From: Gemmatimonadetes bacterium T265
GTDB taxonomy: Bacteria > Gemmatimonadota > Gemmatimonadetes > Gemmatimonadales > Gemmatimonadaceae
Assembly: GCA_019973575.1 (NCBI GenBank)
Contig: BPUI01000001.1
Location: forward strand, 992,001 to 1,056,000
Length of the DNA: 64,000 bases
Reading direction: 5' to 3'
Shown: one piece after another, positions 34,847 to 43,076 of the stretch
How the letters are laid out: each line of letters starts with the position of its first letter
Position numbering within the stretch: position 1 is the stretch's first letter
The notes under the pieces: model-generated
The model's input: only the letters and a program-made list of their open reading frames with translations
Database searches by the model: none
What the model was told of the DNA's origin: nothing
Made by a program: the position numbers and the translations under genes

Positions 34847-35086
34847 ATGCCCGTCGCACGCAGCCGCACATTTCGCAGTGGGAACAGCGAGGCCGTTCGC
34901 CTGCCCCGGGACGTCGCGTTCGGTGAAGACGTCGAACTGCTGCTGGTGCGGTCGGGCGACGTGCTGACCGTCTACCCGGCCGCGACGACGATCCCGGAAA
35001 TGATCGCCCGGCTGCGGGCGCTGCCCGCGCCGCCGTCGGTCGAGGCGCGCGACGTCGACGAACTGCCCGAGCGGCCGCGGCTGTAG
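34847..35086 (+). CDS. VapB-type antitoxin (AbrB-like)
   Basis: 79 residues from an ATG. The first half is a swapped-hairpin AbrB-type domain as in the VagC/VapB group: ARSRTFRSGNSEAVRLPRDV then VELLLVRSGDVLTVYP. The acidic C-terminal half (ARDVDELPERPRL) should bind the toxin. The downstream PIN gene begins 3 nt after its stop codon. Unlike the first pair (7834-8492), the antitoxin here has the N-S-x-A-V-R-L-P signature, so the two modules are not recent copies of each other. Confidence 0.9.
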   Translation: MPVARSRTFRSGNSEAVRLPRDVAFGEDVELLLVRSGDVLTVYPAATTIPEMIARLRALPAPPSVEARDVDELPERPRL

Positions 35087-35089
35087 CGC

Positions 35090-35470
35090 GTGGCGTACGT
35101 GCTCGACACGAACGTCGCGACCCACGTGCGCGACGGCGACGCCGCGGTGACTGCACGCGTCGCCGCGCTCGACGGGGCGGTGCTCCTCTCCGTCATCACG
35201 CGGGTCGAACTGGAAGGCGGCGTGCATCGCGAGCCCGCGCACGCCGCGGTACGCCGGGCGCGGCTGGACGTGATGCTGGGCGCGATTCCGACGCTCGCGT
35301 TCGACGCGGCGGCCGCCGACGCGTACGCTGCGATCGTGGCGCACGCGGGCGACTCGCGGCGCAAGCTGCTGGATCGCATGATCGCCGCGCTGGTGCACCG
35401 GGCGACGGTCGTGACGCGCAACGCCGACGATTTCGCGGACGTGCCCGGGCTGCAGCTGCTCGCCTGGTAG
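35090..35470 (+). CDS. VapC-type PIN-domain ribonuclease toxin
   Basis: 126 residues from a GTG 3 nt after the antitoxin stop. The acidic residues of the PIN domain are present: LDTNVATHV (Asp), ITRVELEGG (Glu), LLDRMIAALVH (Asp) and VTRNADDFADVPGL (Asn/Asp). This matches the FitB/VapC subgroup that cleaves tRNA. Length and key residues are standard, so an active toxin is expected. The downstream gene is separated by 90 nt. Confidence 0.93.
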   Translation: MAYVLDTNVATHVRDGDAAVTARVAALDGAVLLSVITRVELEGGVHREPAHAAVRRARLDVMLGAIPTLAFDAAAADAYAAIVAHAGDSRRKLLDRMIAALVHRATVVTRNADDFADVPGLQLLAW

Positions 35471-35561
35471 GCGGGTCCGGCCCGCCCGCGCGGCGCCGGG
35501 TGTACATTCGCGCCGCGACACCCGGGCGCGCGACGGCACCTCTCACCAGGCACGGCAGGCG

Positions 35562-36164
35562 GTGGCGATGATGGCAGACGGCCGGGAGGCGGCGCACGCC
35601 GCGCTCGCCGCGTGGGCGACCTACTACGAGATCACGGGGTCGGCGGCGGCCGCGCTGACGGGGCTGCAGTTCGTCGTCCAGACGCTCATCGCGCAGGGCG
35701 ACGTGCCGGCGCCCGGCCCGGCCGCGGCGGAGAGCACGGTCGCCGCGTTCGGGACGCCGACCGTGGTGCACTTCGCGGCGGCGCTCCTGACCTCGGCCGG
35801 CCTGAGCGCGCCGTGGCCGTCGCTCGCCGCGCTGCGCGTCGTGTTAGGCACGGCGGGCGCGGCCGGGCTCGCGTACGCGGGCGTGGTGCTCCGCCGCGCG
35901 CGCCGGCAGACGAGCTACCGGCCCGTGCTGGAGGACTGGGTGTGGCACGTCGTGCTCCCCGCGGCCGCGTACGCCGGCCTCGCGCTCGCCGCGTGGTGGC
36001 TGCGCGAGCCCGGGGCGGGGCTGTTCGTCGTCGGGGCGACGACGCTGCTGCTGCTCTGCGTCGGCATCCACAACGCGTGGGACAGCGTCTCGTACCTCAC
36101 CGCCCGCCGGCGGTCCCCGCCCGCGCCCGGCGGCGCGCCCGGCGACGCCCCGGGCGACGCCTAA
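35562..36164 (+). CDS. Four-helix membrane protein of unknown function
   Basis: 200 residues; ATG at 35562 with nearby in-frame ATGs at 35568 and 35571. Hydrophobic helices are about residues 20-42, 68-90, 93-112 and 125-165 (VLPAAAYAGLALAAWWL, GLFVVGATTLLLLCVGIH). NAWDSVSYLT precedes a Pro/Gly-rich cytoplasmic tail. No family is recognised. A -10-like TACATT is at 35503-35508. Its stop codon overlaps the stop of the convergent Fe-S protein gene. Confidence 0.7.
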   Translation: MAMMADGREAAHAALAAWATYYEITGSAAAALTGLQFVVQTLIAQGDVPAPGPAAAESTVAAFGTPTVVHFAAALLTSAGLSAPWPSLAALRVVLGTAGAAGLAYAGVVLRRARRQTSYRPVLEDWVWHVVLPAAAYAGLALAAWWLREPGAGLFVVGATTLLLLCVGIHNAWDSVSYLTARRRSPPAPGGAPGDAPGDA

Positions 36165-37177
36165 CGAATCGCGGCGTGGGGCGGCCGCGCCGCCGCGCGT
36201 CCGTCGCCTAACGCATCCCGGCGCGCGGCGAGCTTGCGCACGAGGTTCGGGGCCACGCCCGGGTGGTTCCACGGGCAGACCGAGAGGCACACCGCGCAGC
36301 CCTGGTGCTCGTTGAAGAAGGGCAGGCAGCGGTCGAAGTCGACGTACCAGCGCTGCTCGCCGCGGACGAGGCGCTTGTCCGGCCCGATCGCCTGCGGCGG
36401 GCAGGCGTTGGTGCAGGCCTGGCAGCGCGCGCAGAAGTCGTCGGCCGCGAAGTCGTCCGGGCGGTCGGCGAGGAGCGGGACGTCGGTCAGCACGCAGGCG
36501 AGGCGCAGGTTGGATCCGAGCGCGCGGTTGATGAGCGAGCCGTGCTTGCCTAACTCGCCGAGCCCGGCGGCGATCGCCGCGGGGACGAGCAGCATCGGGT
36601 AGGCCATCGGGCCGCCGTGCGGCACGGCGTCGTGGCCCTGCCGGCGGAGCGCCCCGGCCACCCCTTTCGCGGCCCGGATGCCCCGCGCGTACTGCCGGAT
36701 GACCTCGGCCGCGGCGGCCTCCGCGGGCGCCGTGCGGAGCGCCTCCCAGTCGTGCGCGACGGCGAGCATGATCGCCCACCGCTGCGGGACCGCGTGCCCC
36801 TCGAACACCCACTGCGGCTGCACCGCGGTGATCCCGACCGCGTCGGCCCCGGCGGCGAACGCCGCGACCTTCACGTCGTGCGACCACGCCGCCGCGCTCC
36901 GCTCCACCGCCGCGTCGGCCACGGGCGGCAGGGGCTCCTCGATCGCCTGCTGGCGCTGCTGCCGCGCGGCCTGCACCAGTGGCGTGGTCCGCTGGATGAA
37001 CCAGAGCTGGAGCGGCCCGTGCGGGGTGGCGTCGGGCGCGTGCCAGTAGACGGGCGACGGGCGGCGCACCTCGCGCTCGCCGACGCCGTTGATCGTGTTG
37101 CCGGAGACGGGGGGCCAGAGCGCGGCCTGCTCGGCGCTCGGGGTCCAGCGGGGGGCACGCTTCGTCGGGTGGGCCAT
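36161..37177 (-). CDS. Two-[4Fe-4S] ferredoxin-like reductase (QueG/reductive-dehalogenase-like)
   Basis: 338 residues, ATG start. The C-terminal third carries CARCQACTNACP (about 250-261) and a second set, CLPFFNEHQGCAVCLSVCP (about 283-301), the double-cluster pattern shared by epoxyqueuosine reductase and reductive dehalogenases. The middle (AGADAVGITAVQPQWVFEG, ELGKHGSLINRALGSNLRLACVLTD) matches the corrinoid-binding reductase fold. There is no Tat signal and no membrane-anchor (RdhB) gene nearby, so it looks cytoplasmic. Whether it binds B12 and what it reduces are unknown. Confidence 0.82.
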   Translation of the reverse strand: MAHPTKRAPRWTPSAEQAALWPPVSGNTINGVGEREVRRPSPVYWHAPDATPHGPLQLWFIQRTTPLVQAARQQRQQAIEEPLPPVADAAVERSAAAWSHDVKVAAFAAGADAVGITAVQPQWVFEGHAVPQRWAIMLAVAHDWEALRTAPAEAAAAEVIRQYARGIRAAKGVAGALRRQGHDAVPHGGPMAYPMLLVPAAIAAGLGELGKHGSLINRALGSNLRLACVLTDVPLLADRPDDFAADDFCARCQACTNACPPQAIGPDKRLVRGEQRWYVDFDRCLPFFNEHQGCAVCLSVCPWNHPGVAPNLVRKLAARRDALGDGRAAARPPHAAIR

Positions 37178-37417
37178 TGCGAGGAGGCTGCTACCGGGGG
37201 GCGACGCGGGCGGGGGCGGGGCGTGCGCGGCGCCGATTCCGCTTCAGTACGCTTCAGTATGTGATGGCGCACGGCGACGCGCCACGCGCACGCGGCGCGT
37301 CACTACGGCGACAGCTCCCGACGCGGGGTGCTGAGCGCGGCACTTTGCGCCGGCCGCGTCGTCTGGCCATCCTGCTCGGGCGCCACGTTTCCGCGCCATC
37401 CCCCCAACGCATCCCCC

Positions 37418-37798
37418 GTGGACCACACCCCCGGCTTCCTCCGCCTCGTCGAGTCCGTCCGTCCCCGCGTGCGCGAGATCTCCGTCCCGGACGCCCGCGC
37501 GCGCATCGCCGCGGGCGCGCGCCTGCTCGACGTGCGCGAGGACGCCGAGTGGGCGGTCGGGCACGCGGCGGGGGCCGAACACCTCGGCAAGGGCGTGCTC
37601 GAGCGCGACATCGAGACGCGCGTGCCCGACCCGACCACGGAGCTGTTGCTCTACTGCGGCGGCGGCTTTCGCTCCACGCTCGCGGCGGACGCGCTGCAGC
37701 GGATGGGCTACACGAACGTCTGGTCCGTCGAGGGCGGCTGGCGCGGCTGGCACGCGGCGGGCGCGCCGATCGTGGGGGCGCCGCCCGAGCTGCCGTGA
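37418..37798 (+). CDS. Rhodanese-like sulfurtransferase
   Basis: 126 residues from the GTG at 37418; the frame is open upstream but the protein-like part begins here. The fold runs through ARLLDVREDAEWAVGHAAGA (substrate-side helix) to the active-site loop LLLYCGGGFRSTLAA with the catalytic Cys, then MGYTNVWSVEGGWRGWHAAG. Single-domain rhodaneses carry sulfur as a persulfide in the cytoplasm. The GTGA overlap at its end leaves open translational coupling to the next gene. Confidence 0.88.
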   Translation: MDHTPGFLRLVESVRPRVREISVPDARARIAAGARLLDVREDAEWAVGHAAGAEHLGKGVLERDIETRVPDPTTELLLYCGGGFRSTLAADALQRMGYTNVWSVEGGWRGWHAAGAPIVGAPPELP

Positions 37799-37851
37799 GC
37801 AATGCGCTGGCCTCGCGTGCGGCGGCCGGCTCCTTGCGCCAATTTGGGGGC

Positions 37852-38178
37852 GTGAGCGCGCCGACCCCCGACGACCTGCACACCGTGCCCGCGTGGCTTT
37901 TCGGCCGCTGGCGCCTCTTGCGCGCCGAGGCCGGGCTCGACTTCGCGCCCGGGGTGGCGATGGAGTTCCTGAGCGGCGGGCGGCTCCGCTACTCGTTCGA
38001 CGTCGGCGACCGGACGCAGACGCTCGCGCTCGTCTACCAGGTCGAGGGGAACGTGCTGCGCACCGACAACCCGCGCGCGCCCCATGCGGTCGAAACACAC
38101 TACCGGCTCGGCGAGGCCGGCGTGCTGGAGTTCGACTTCTCGGGGGTGCGCGCGTGGTTCGTGAAGGAGACCGGGTAG
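37852..38178 (+). CDS. Small beta-rich (lipocalin-like) hypothetical protein
   Basis: 108 residues from the GTG at 37852, where GGGGG lies upstream; a GTG overlapping the rhodanese stop (37795) would add 19 residues. The sequence alternates as strands: LFGRWRLLRAEAGLDFAPGV, AMEFLSGGRLRYSFDVGDRT, LALVYQVEGNVLRTDNPRA and LEFDFSGVRAWFVKETG. WRL near the start and the strand pattern suggest a small lipocalin-like barrel. No signal peptide. The stop codon lies inside a perfect palindrome shared with the convergent M16 gene. Confidence 0.7.
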   Translation: MSAPTPDDLHTVPAWLFGRWRLLRAEAGLDFAPGVAMEFLSGGRLRYSFDVGDRTQTLALVYQVEGNVLRTDNPRAPHAVETHYRLGEAGVLEFDFSGVRAWFVKETG

Positions 38179-38199
38179 GGCCTACGGCGTAGGCCCTAC
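38175..38199. terminator. Perfect 11-bp palindrome containing both convergent stop codons
   Basis: Bases 38175-38185 pair exactly with 38189-38199 around GGC. The TAG of the rightward gene (38176-38178) lies in the left arm and the TAG of the leftward M16 gene (38196-38198) in the right arm. It should form the same hairpin at the 3' end of both mRNAs. Confidence 0.75.
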
Positions 38200-41033
38200 G
38201 GCGTGAGCAGCGGCCGGCCGCGCGGGTCGAGGAGGACGACGGGGCCGAGGTTGAGGGAGCGCACGCCGGGCTCGATCTTGGCACGGTCGCCGACGAGGAC
38301 GAGGACGCCGTGCGCGGGGTCGGCGTACTTGCTCGCGACCGCGTTCACGGCGTCGAGCGACGCGGCGCCGAGGGCCTCGGGCTCGTGGCGCAGCTCGGTC
38401 ATCGGCAGCCCCGTGGCCCAGAGCGTCGCGACCTGGCCCGCGACGCGCGACCCGGCCTCGAAGGCCTGCGCGTAGCCGCGCACGCGCGCCGCCTTCGCGT
38501 CGGCCAGCTCCTGCGGGGTGATCGGGCGCGCGCCGGCGAGGTTTTTCTCTTCCTGCACAAATTCGACGACGCTCTCCTTCGTCTTGTCGGTCTGCACGCC
38601 GCCGCGCGCGACCCAGGTCCCGCCTTCCGTGTAGTAGCGCGGGGTCGAGAAGATGCCGTACGAGTAGCCCTTGTTCTGGCGGAGGTTCAGGTTGAGGCGC
38701 GTGCCGTAGCCGCCGCCCCACACCGCGTCGGCGAGCGAGAGCGCGTAGTAGTCCGGCGACGTACGCGGGATGCCGGGGAGCACCTGCGCGACGACCGTCT
38801 GGGCCGCGTCCTGCCGGTCGACGAGGTAGATCTGCCCGGCGGCGAGTCCGCGCGCCCGCGGCACCGGCGCGCGGCGCGCGGCGGCGCCGCCGCTCCAGCC
38901 GCCGAACGCCGCCTGCGCGAGCCGCGTCGCGTCGGCGAGGGAGACGTCGCCGACGAGGACGAGCGCGGAGCTCCCGGGCTTCCAGCGGCGGTCGTGCCAC
39001 TGGGCGAGGTCGTCGCGGGTGATCCCGGGCACCGTCTCGGGGGTGCCCTCCTCGGGGCGCCCGTAGGGGTGGTCGGCGCCGAACGCGGCGACGTTCGCGA
39101 CGACGCGGGCGATCGCGTTGGGCTCGACCGCCTCCTGCGCGAGCCGGTCGAGGCGCACCTTGCGCTCGCGCTCCAGCTCGGCCGGCGCCCACGCCGGGTG
39201 CTCGGCGACGTCGGCGAGGAGGGTGAGCGCGGGGGCGAGGTCGCCCGAGCGGACCTCGAGGCCGAGCGTCGACTGCTCGCGGCCGGCGTTCGCGTCGAGC
39301 GAGGTGCCGAGGTCGCCTAACGCATCCTCGAGCCGCAGCGCGTCGCGGGTCGCCGTGCCGCGGCGCATGACCTGGGCGGCGAGGCTCGCCGTGCCCTCCT
39401 TCCCCGCGGGGTCGTCGACGGTGCCGGCGCGCGTGACGAGCGTGGCCGCCACCTTGGGCACGTCGCGCCGCGAGACGACGTACACCGCGAGCCCGTTCGC
39501 CAGCCGGGTCGAGTCGACGGTCGGCGGGGTGAAGGGGCGGTCGGCGGCGAGCGGCGGCTCGCGCGTGCGGTCGAGCGGCGCGGCCGCCGCGACCGTCCGT
39601 TCGGACGGCTCGGGGAAGAAGCGCACGACGACGCGGTTGCGCGTGTCGAGGTACTGCGCGACGGCGCCCCGCACCTGCTCGGCCGTCGCGTTGCGGTGCC
39701 GCGCGAGGTCCTCGGCGAAGTGGTCGGGGGAGCCGAGCCAGGTGTTGTACTGGTTGAGCAGGTCGGACACGCCGCCGAAGCCGCCGATGCGTTCGAGCCC
39801 GGTGAGGTAGCCCAACTCCCACTTCGCCTTGGCGCGCGCGAGCTCCTCGGCCGTCGGGCCGGTACGCGCGAGGCGCGCGATCTCCGCACTCGTTAGGCGT
39901 TCGACCGAGTCGAGCGACGCGCCCGGGCGCGCGGTGGCCTGGACGACGAACACGCCGTTGCGTTCCAGCGAATACTGGAACGCGTAGAGGTCGCCGACGA
40001 GCTGCCGGTCGTAGCGCAGCGCGCGCTGCAGGCGCGACGTGAGCCCGTCCGCGAGCACGAGTCCGGCCAGGTCCAGCTCGGCGTCGCCGGCGTCGAAGAA
40101 CGCGGGCGAGGGCCACGCGAGGTAGCTGCGCGCGAGCGGCACGCGGTCGTTCGCGACGACGACGCGCTCGCCGCTCAGCGCGACCGGCATGCGCTTGGGG
40201 CGGTCGAGCGCGGGGCCGGGCGGGATGGGGCCGAAGTACTTCGCGACGAGCCGCTTCGCCTCGGCCGGCTCGAAGTCGCCGGCGACGACGAGCGAGAGGT
40301 TGTTAGGCGTGTAGTACGTGCGGAAGAACGCCCGCACGTCCTCGAGCGACGCCGCGGTCAGGTCTTCCTGCGAGCCGATGACGTCGTGCCCGTACGGGTG
40401 GTTGACCGGGAACATCGTCTCGAAGATCAGCTTGAACGCGCGGCCGTAGGGCTGGTTCTCGAGCCCCTGGCGCCGCTCGTTCTTCACGACGTCGCGCTGG
40501 TTGTCGAGCTTGTGCCTGTCGATCGCGTCGGCGAGCGTGGCGAGGCGGTCGGACTCGGCCCAGAGCACCGATTCGAGGCTGCCCGACGGCACGGTCTCGA
40601 AGTAGTTCGTGCGGTCGAAGCTCGTCGTGCCGTTGACGCCGCCCTCGAACAGGTTGGCGCCGGCGCGCTCCATGTACTGCAGGTAGTCCTTGCCCGCGTT
40701 GGTCGAGCCCTGGAACATCAGGTGCTCGTAGAGGTGCGCGAAGCCGCTGCGGCCGAGGCGCTCGTCGGCGGAGCCGACGTGGTACCAGAGGTTGACGTGG
40801 GCGACGGGGAGCTTGCGGTCCTGGTGCAGGATCACGCGCAGGCCGTTCGGCAGGGTGTACTGCTCGAAGGCGATGCGGGGGGCGGCGGCCGGGGCCGCAG
40901 CGGGCGCCTGCGCGCGGGCGGCGGGCGGCGCGACGTGGAGCGCGGCGGCGGCGGCCGCGGCGAGGAGCACGGCGCGCGCGCGCCGGACGGGGTGACGGGC
41001 GCGGCGCGCGGCGGACGGTGAGTATGCGGGCAT
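38196..41033 (-). CDS. Secreted M16-family zinc peptidase, two-domain
   Basis: 945 residues from the ATG at 41033; a signal peptide (VLLAAAAAAALHVAPPAARAQ) follows. The N-terminal M16 domain has the inverted zinc motif HLYEHLMFQG (about 98-107) and a downstream Glu in the usual place (NERRQGLEN). A second M16 domain (about 500-900) has lost the motif, as usual in this family, and closes the chamber. Such enzymes degrade short peptides in the periplasm. The full two-domain form in one chain is typical. It is divergent from the MATE gene. Confidence 0.92.
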   Translation of the reverse strand: MPAYSPSAARRARHPVRRARAVLLAAAAAAALHVAPPAARAQAPAAAPAAAPRIAFEQYTLPNGLRVILHQDRKLPVAHVNLWYHVGSADERLGRSGFAHLYEHLMFQGSTNAGKDYLQYMERAGANLFEGGVNGTTSFDRTNYFETVPSGSLESVLWAESDRLATLADAIDRHKLDNQRDVVKNERRQGLENQPYGRAFKLIFETMFPVNHPYGHDVIGSQEDLTAASLEDVRAFFRTYYTPNNLSLVVAGDFEPAEAKRLVAKYFGPIPPGPALDRPKRMPVALSGERVVVANDRVPLARSYLAWPSPAFFDAGDAELDLAGLVLADGLTSRLQRALRYDRQLVGDLYAFQYSLERNGVFVVQATARPGASLDSVERLTSAEIARLARTGPTAEELARAKAKWELGYLTGLERIGGFGGVSDLLNQYNTWLGSPDHFAEDLARHRNATAEQVRGAVAQYLDTRNRVVVRFFPEPSERTVAAAAPLDRTREPPLAADRPFTPPTVDSTRLANGLAVYVVSRRDVPKVAATLVTRAGTVDDPAGKEGTASLAAQVMRRGTATRDALRLEDALGDLGTSLDANAGREQSTLGLEVRSGDLAPALTLLADVAEHPAWAPAELERERKVRLDRLAQEAVEPNAIARVVANVAAFGADHPYGRPEEGTPETVPGITRDDLAQWHDRRWKPGSSALVLVGDVSLADATRLAQAAFGGWSGGAAARRAPVPRARGLAAGQIYLVDRQDAAQTVVAQVLPGIPRTSPDYYALSLADAVWGGGYGTRLNLNLRQNKGYSYGIFSTPRYYTEGGTWVARGGVQTDKTKESVVEFVQEEKNLAGARPITPQELADAKAARVRGYAQAFEAGSRVAGQVATLWATGLPMTELRHEPEALGAASLDAVNAVASKYADPAHGVLVLVGDRAKIEPGVRSLNLGPVVLLDPRGRPLLTP

Positions 41034-41250
41034 CCGAAGCACTCGACGGGGGACGGACGTCGGAGCGCGCTTGGCCGCGGGCCGACGCGCGAGTGTGCGG
41101 CGCGCGCCGCGGGCGCGCAAGAGGCGGGGGGCCGGGCGATCGGCGCCCGCGCGAACTGCGGCGTCCCGGCGCGCGATTGGTACTGTGGCAGTCCGGATGC
41201 GGCACCGCGGCCGGCTCCTCGACGCGCCGCCGCGGGATCAGGTGTTTGTC

Positions 41251-41279
41251 TTGACGGACGCCCCGGGCGGCCGTAGCGT
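41251..41279 (+). promoter_or_regulatory. Candidate sigma-70-like promoter for the MATE gene
   Basis: TTGACG (41251-41256) and TAGCGT (41274-41279) are separated by exactly 17 nt and point to the MATE gene, whose ATG is about 295 nt downstream. Confidence 0.5.
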
Positions 41280-41467
41280 GGCAGAGCTCCCGCAGGTGAG
41301 TTCCTGTACACCCCGCCGGTTGGTGTTTGATGAAGTCCGTCTCTGTCACCGTCTCCGCCGCCCTCCCACGCCCGGCCCTCGTGGCCGGGGGGACGCGCGC
41401 ATGACGAGGTCGCACAGGGACTAGCGCGCGCCGGACGGCGCCGCCTTCGCCGGACGCCGCAGGGCGC

Positions 41468-41514
41468 CGCGAAACGCCCCACCTGTGCCCGACCGGCCGG
41501 TGGGGCGTTTCGCG
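41468..41514 (+). promoter_or_regulatory. 16-bp perfect hairpin in the MATE leader
   Basis: Bases 41468-41483 pair perfectly with 41499-41514 across a 15-nt loop, 60 nt before the MATE ATG. It lies downstream of the likely promoter and not at the end of any gene, so it may be an attenuator. No classical T-tract follows (TTCGG only). Confidence 0.5.
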
Positions 41515-41573
41515 TTCGGCCCGCGCGCGCGGCGCGCGTGCCGCCCCTCTTACCACTCCGCAGGAGCCGCGGC

Positions 41574-43067
41574 ATGCCCGCTTTGGACCAACTAGAGACG
41601 AACCCGATCGGGACGCCCCCGCCGGGCGCGGCGTCGCTCGCGGGCGCGCCGCTGCCCGACGCCCCCGCCCCGCCCGTCCCGACGCCCGCGTTCTGGGCCT
41701 CGGTGCGCGAGGCGCTCGCGGGCAGCCACCACGACTTCAGCACCGGCCCGCTCGGCCGCGCCATCCTCCTGCTCGCCGTGCCGATGGTGCTCGAGATGGC
41801 GATGGAGAGCGTGTTCGCCGTGACCGACGCGTACTTCGTCGGCCGGCTCGGCGCGGACGCGCTCGCCACCGTCGGCCTCACCGAGTCGATGCTCGCCGTC
41901 GTCTACGCGCTCGCGATGGGCCTGGGCGTCGGCGCGACGGCGGTCGTCGCGCGGCGCACGGGCGAAAAGGACCCGGCCGGCGCGGCGCGCGCGGGCGCGA
42001 CGGCCGTCGCGATGGGCGTCGCGCTGTCGCTCGTGTTAGGCACCGCGGGCGCGCTGCTCGCCCCGCGGCTGCTCGCGCTCATGGGCGCGCCGCCGGGGGT
42101 GCTCGCGACCGGCACCTCGTACGCGCGCGTCATGCTCGGCGGTGAGGCGAGCATCATCCTGCTCTTCGTCGCGAACGCGATCTTCCGCGGCGCGGGCGAC
42201 GCGGCGATCGCGATGCGCACGCTCTGGCTCGCCAACGGGATCAACATCGTGCTCGGGCCGCTGCTCATCTTCGGCCCGGGCCCGTTCCCCGCGCTCGGCG
42301 TGACCGGGGCCGCGGTCGCGACGACGATCGGGCGGAGCACGGGCGCGCTCTACGCGCTCTGGCGGCTCACCCGGCCGACGAGCCGCGTGCGCGTGGCGCG
42401 GCGCGACTTTGCCTTCGACCGCGCGGTCGTCGGGCGGATCGTCGAGGTGTCGGGCGCGGCGGCGGCGCAGTCGATGATCGGCACGGCGAGCTGGATCGGG
42501 CTCGTGCGCGTGATGGCGACGTTCGGCGCGCCGGCCCTCGCGGGCTACACGATCGCGATGCGGATCATCGTCTTCGCGATCCTCCCCGCGTTCGGGATGA
42601 GCAACGCCGCCGCGACGCTCGTCGGCCAGGCGTTGGGCGCGCGCGACCCGGCGCGGGCGGAGCGCGCGGTGTGGACGACGGGGCACTACAACGCGGCGTT
42701 CCTCGGCGCGCTGGCCGTGGTCTTCGTCGTCGCCGCGCCGGCGCTCGTCGGCGTCTTCACGCGCGACCCGGCGGTGCTGCACTACGCGACCAACGGGCTG
42801 CGGGTCGACGCGCTCGGGTTCCCGCTCTACGCCTACGGCCTGGTACTCGCGGCGGCGTTCAACGGCGCGGGCGACGCGCGCACGCCGACCGTGCTCAACC
42901 TGCTGGTGTTCTGGGCGTTCGAGATCCCGGTCGCGTACGGGCTGGCGGTCGGGCTCGGGATGGGGCCGCAGGGGGTGTTCGTCGCGATCGCGCTGGCGTT
43001 TTCGATGCTGGCGGTGGCGAGTGGGGGGGTGTTTCGGAGGGGGAGGTGGAAGACGCAGGTGGTGTAA
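41574..43067 (+). CDS. MATE-family multidrug/metabolite exporter
   Basis: 497 residues from the ATG at 41574, with AGGAG 8 nt upstream. After a 50-residue polar start there are 12 hydrophobic helices in two similar halves: PLGRAILLLAVPMVLEMAME, VTDAYFVGRLGADALATVGL, then FRGAGDAAIAMR and, in the second half, GAAAAQSMIGTASW and FNGAGDARTPTVLNL. These are MATE family marks (FVGRLG and GAGDA-x-x-A/P). It would expel cationic drugs or metabolites using H+ or Na+. Its long structured leader suggests regulation. The end faces a very long inverted repeat. Confidence 0.93.
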   Translation: MPALDQLETNPIGTPPPGAASLAGAPLPDAPAPPVPTPAFWASVREALAGSHHDFSTGPLGRAILLLAVPMVLEMAMESVFAVTDAYFVGRLGADALATVGLTESMLAVVYALAMGLGVGATAVVARRTGEKDPAGAARAGATAVAMGVALSLVLGTAGALLAPRLLALMGAPPGVLATGTSYARVMLGGEASIILLFVANAIFRGAGDAAIAMRTLWLANGINIVLGPLLIFGPGPFPALGVTGAAVATTIGRSTGALYALWRLTRPTSRVRVARRDFAFDRAVVGRIVEVSGAAAAQSMIGTASWIGLVRVMATFGAPALAGYTIAMRIIVFAILPAFGMSNAAATLVGQALGARDPARAERAVWTTGHYNAAFLGALAVVFVVAAPALVGVFTRDPAVLHYATNGLRVDALGFPLYAYGLVLAAAFNGAGDARTPTVLNLLVFWAFEIPVAYGLAVGLGMGPQGVFVAIALAFSMLAVASGGVFRRGRWKTQVV

Positions 43068-43076
43068 CGCCGTTGT

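Larger units (their letters stand above)
41034..41573. other. 540-nt divergent intergenic region upstream of the MATE gene
   Basis: No gene is evident. It contains a -10-like TACTGT (41181-41186), a promoter-like pair at 41251-41279 and a 16-bp hairpin at 41468-41514. The leader between that promoter and the MATE gene is nearly 300 nt and could hold a structured regulatory RNA. Confidence 0.5.

Noticed and set aside
36161-37177. A true respiratory reductive dehalogenase
   Set aside because: There is no Tat signal, no RdhB membrane anchor gene and no regulator typical of organohalide respiration nearby.
41034-41573. A known riboswitch class in the MATE leader
   Set aside because: No conserved core of the guanidine, TPP, cobalamin, preQ1 or other familiar classes was recognised by eye; only the hairpin and promoter are reported.
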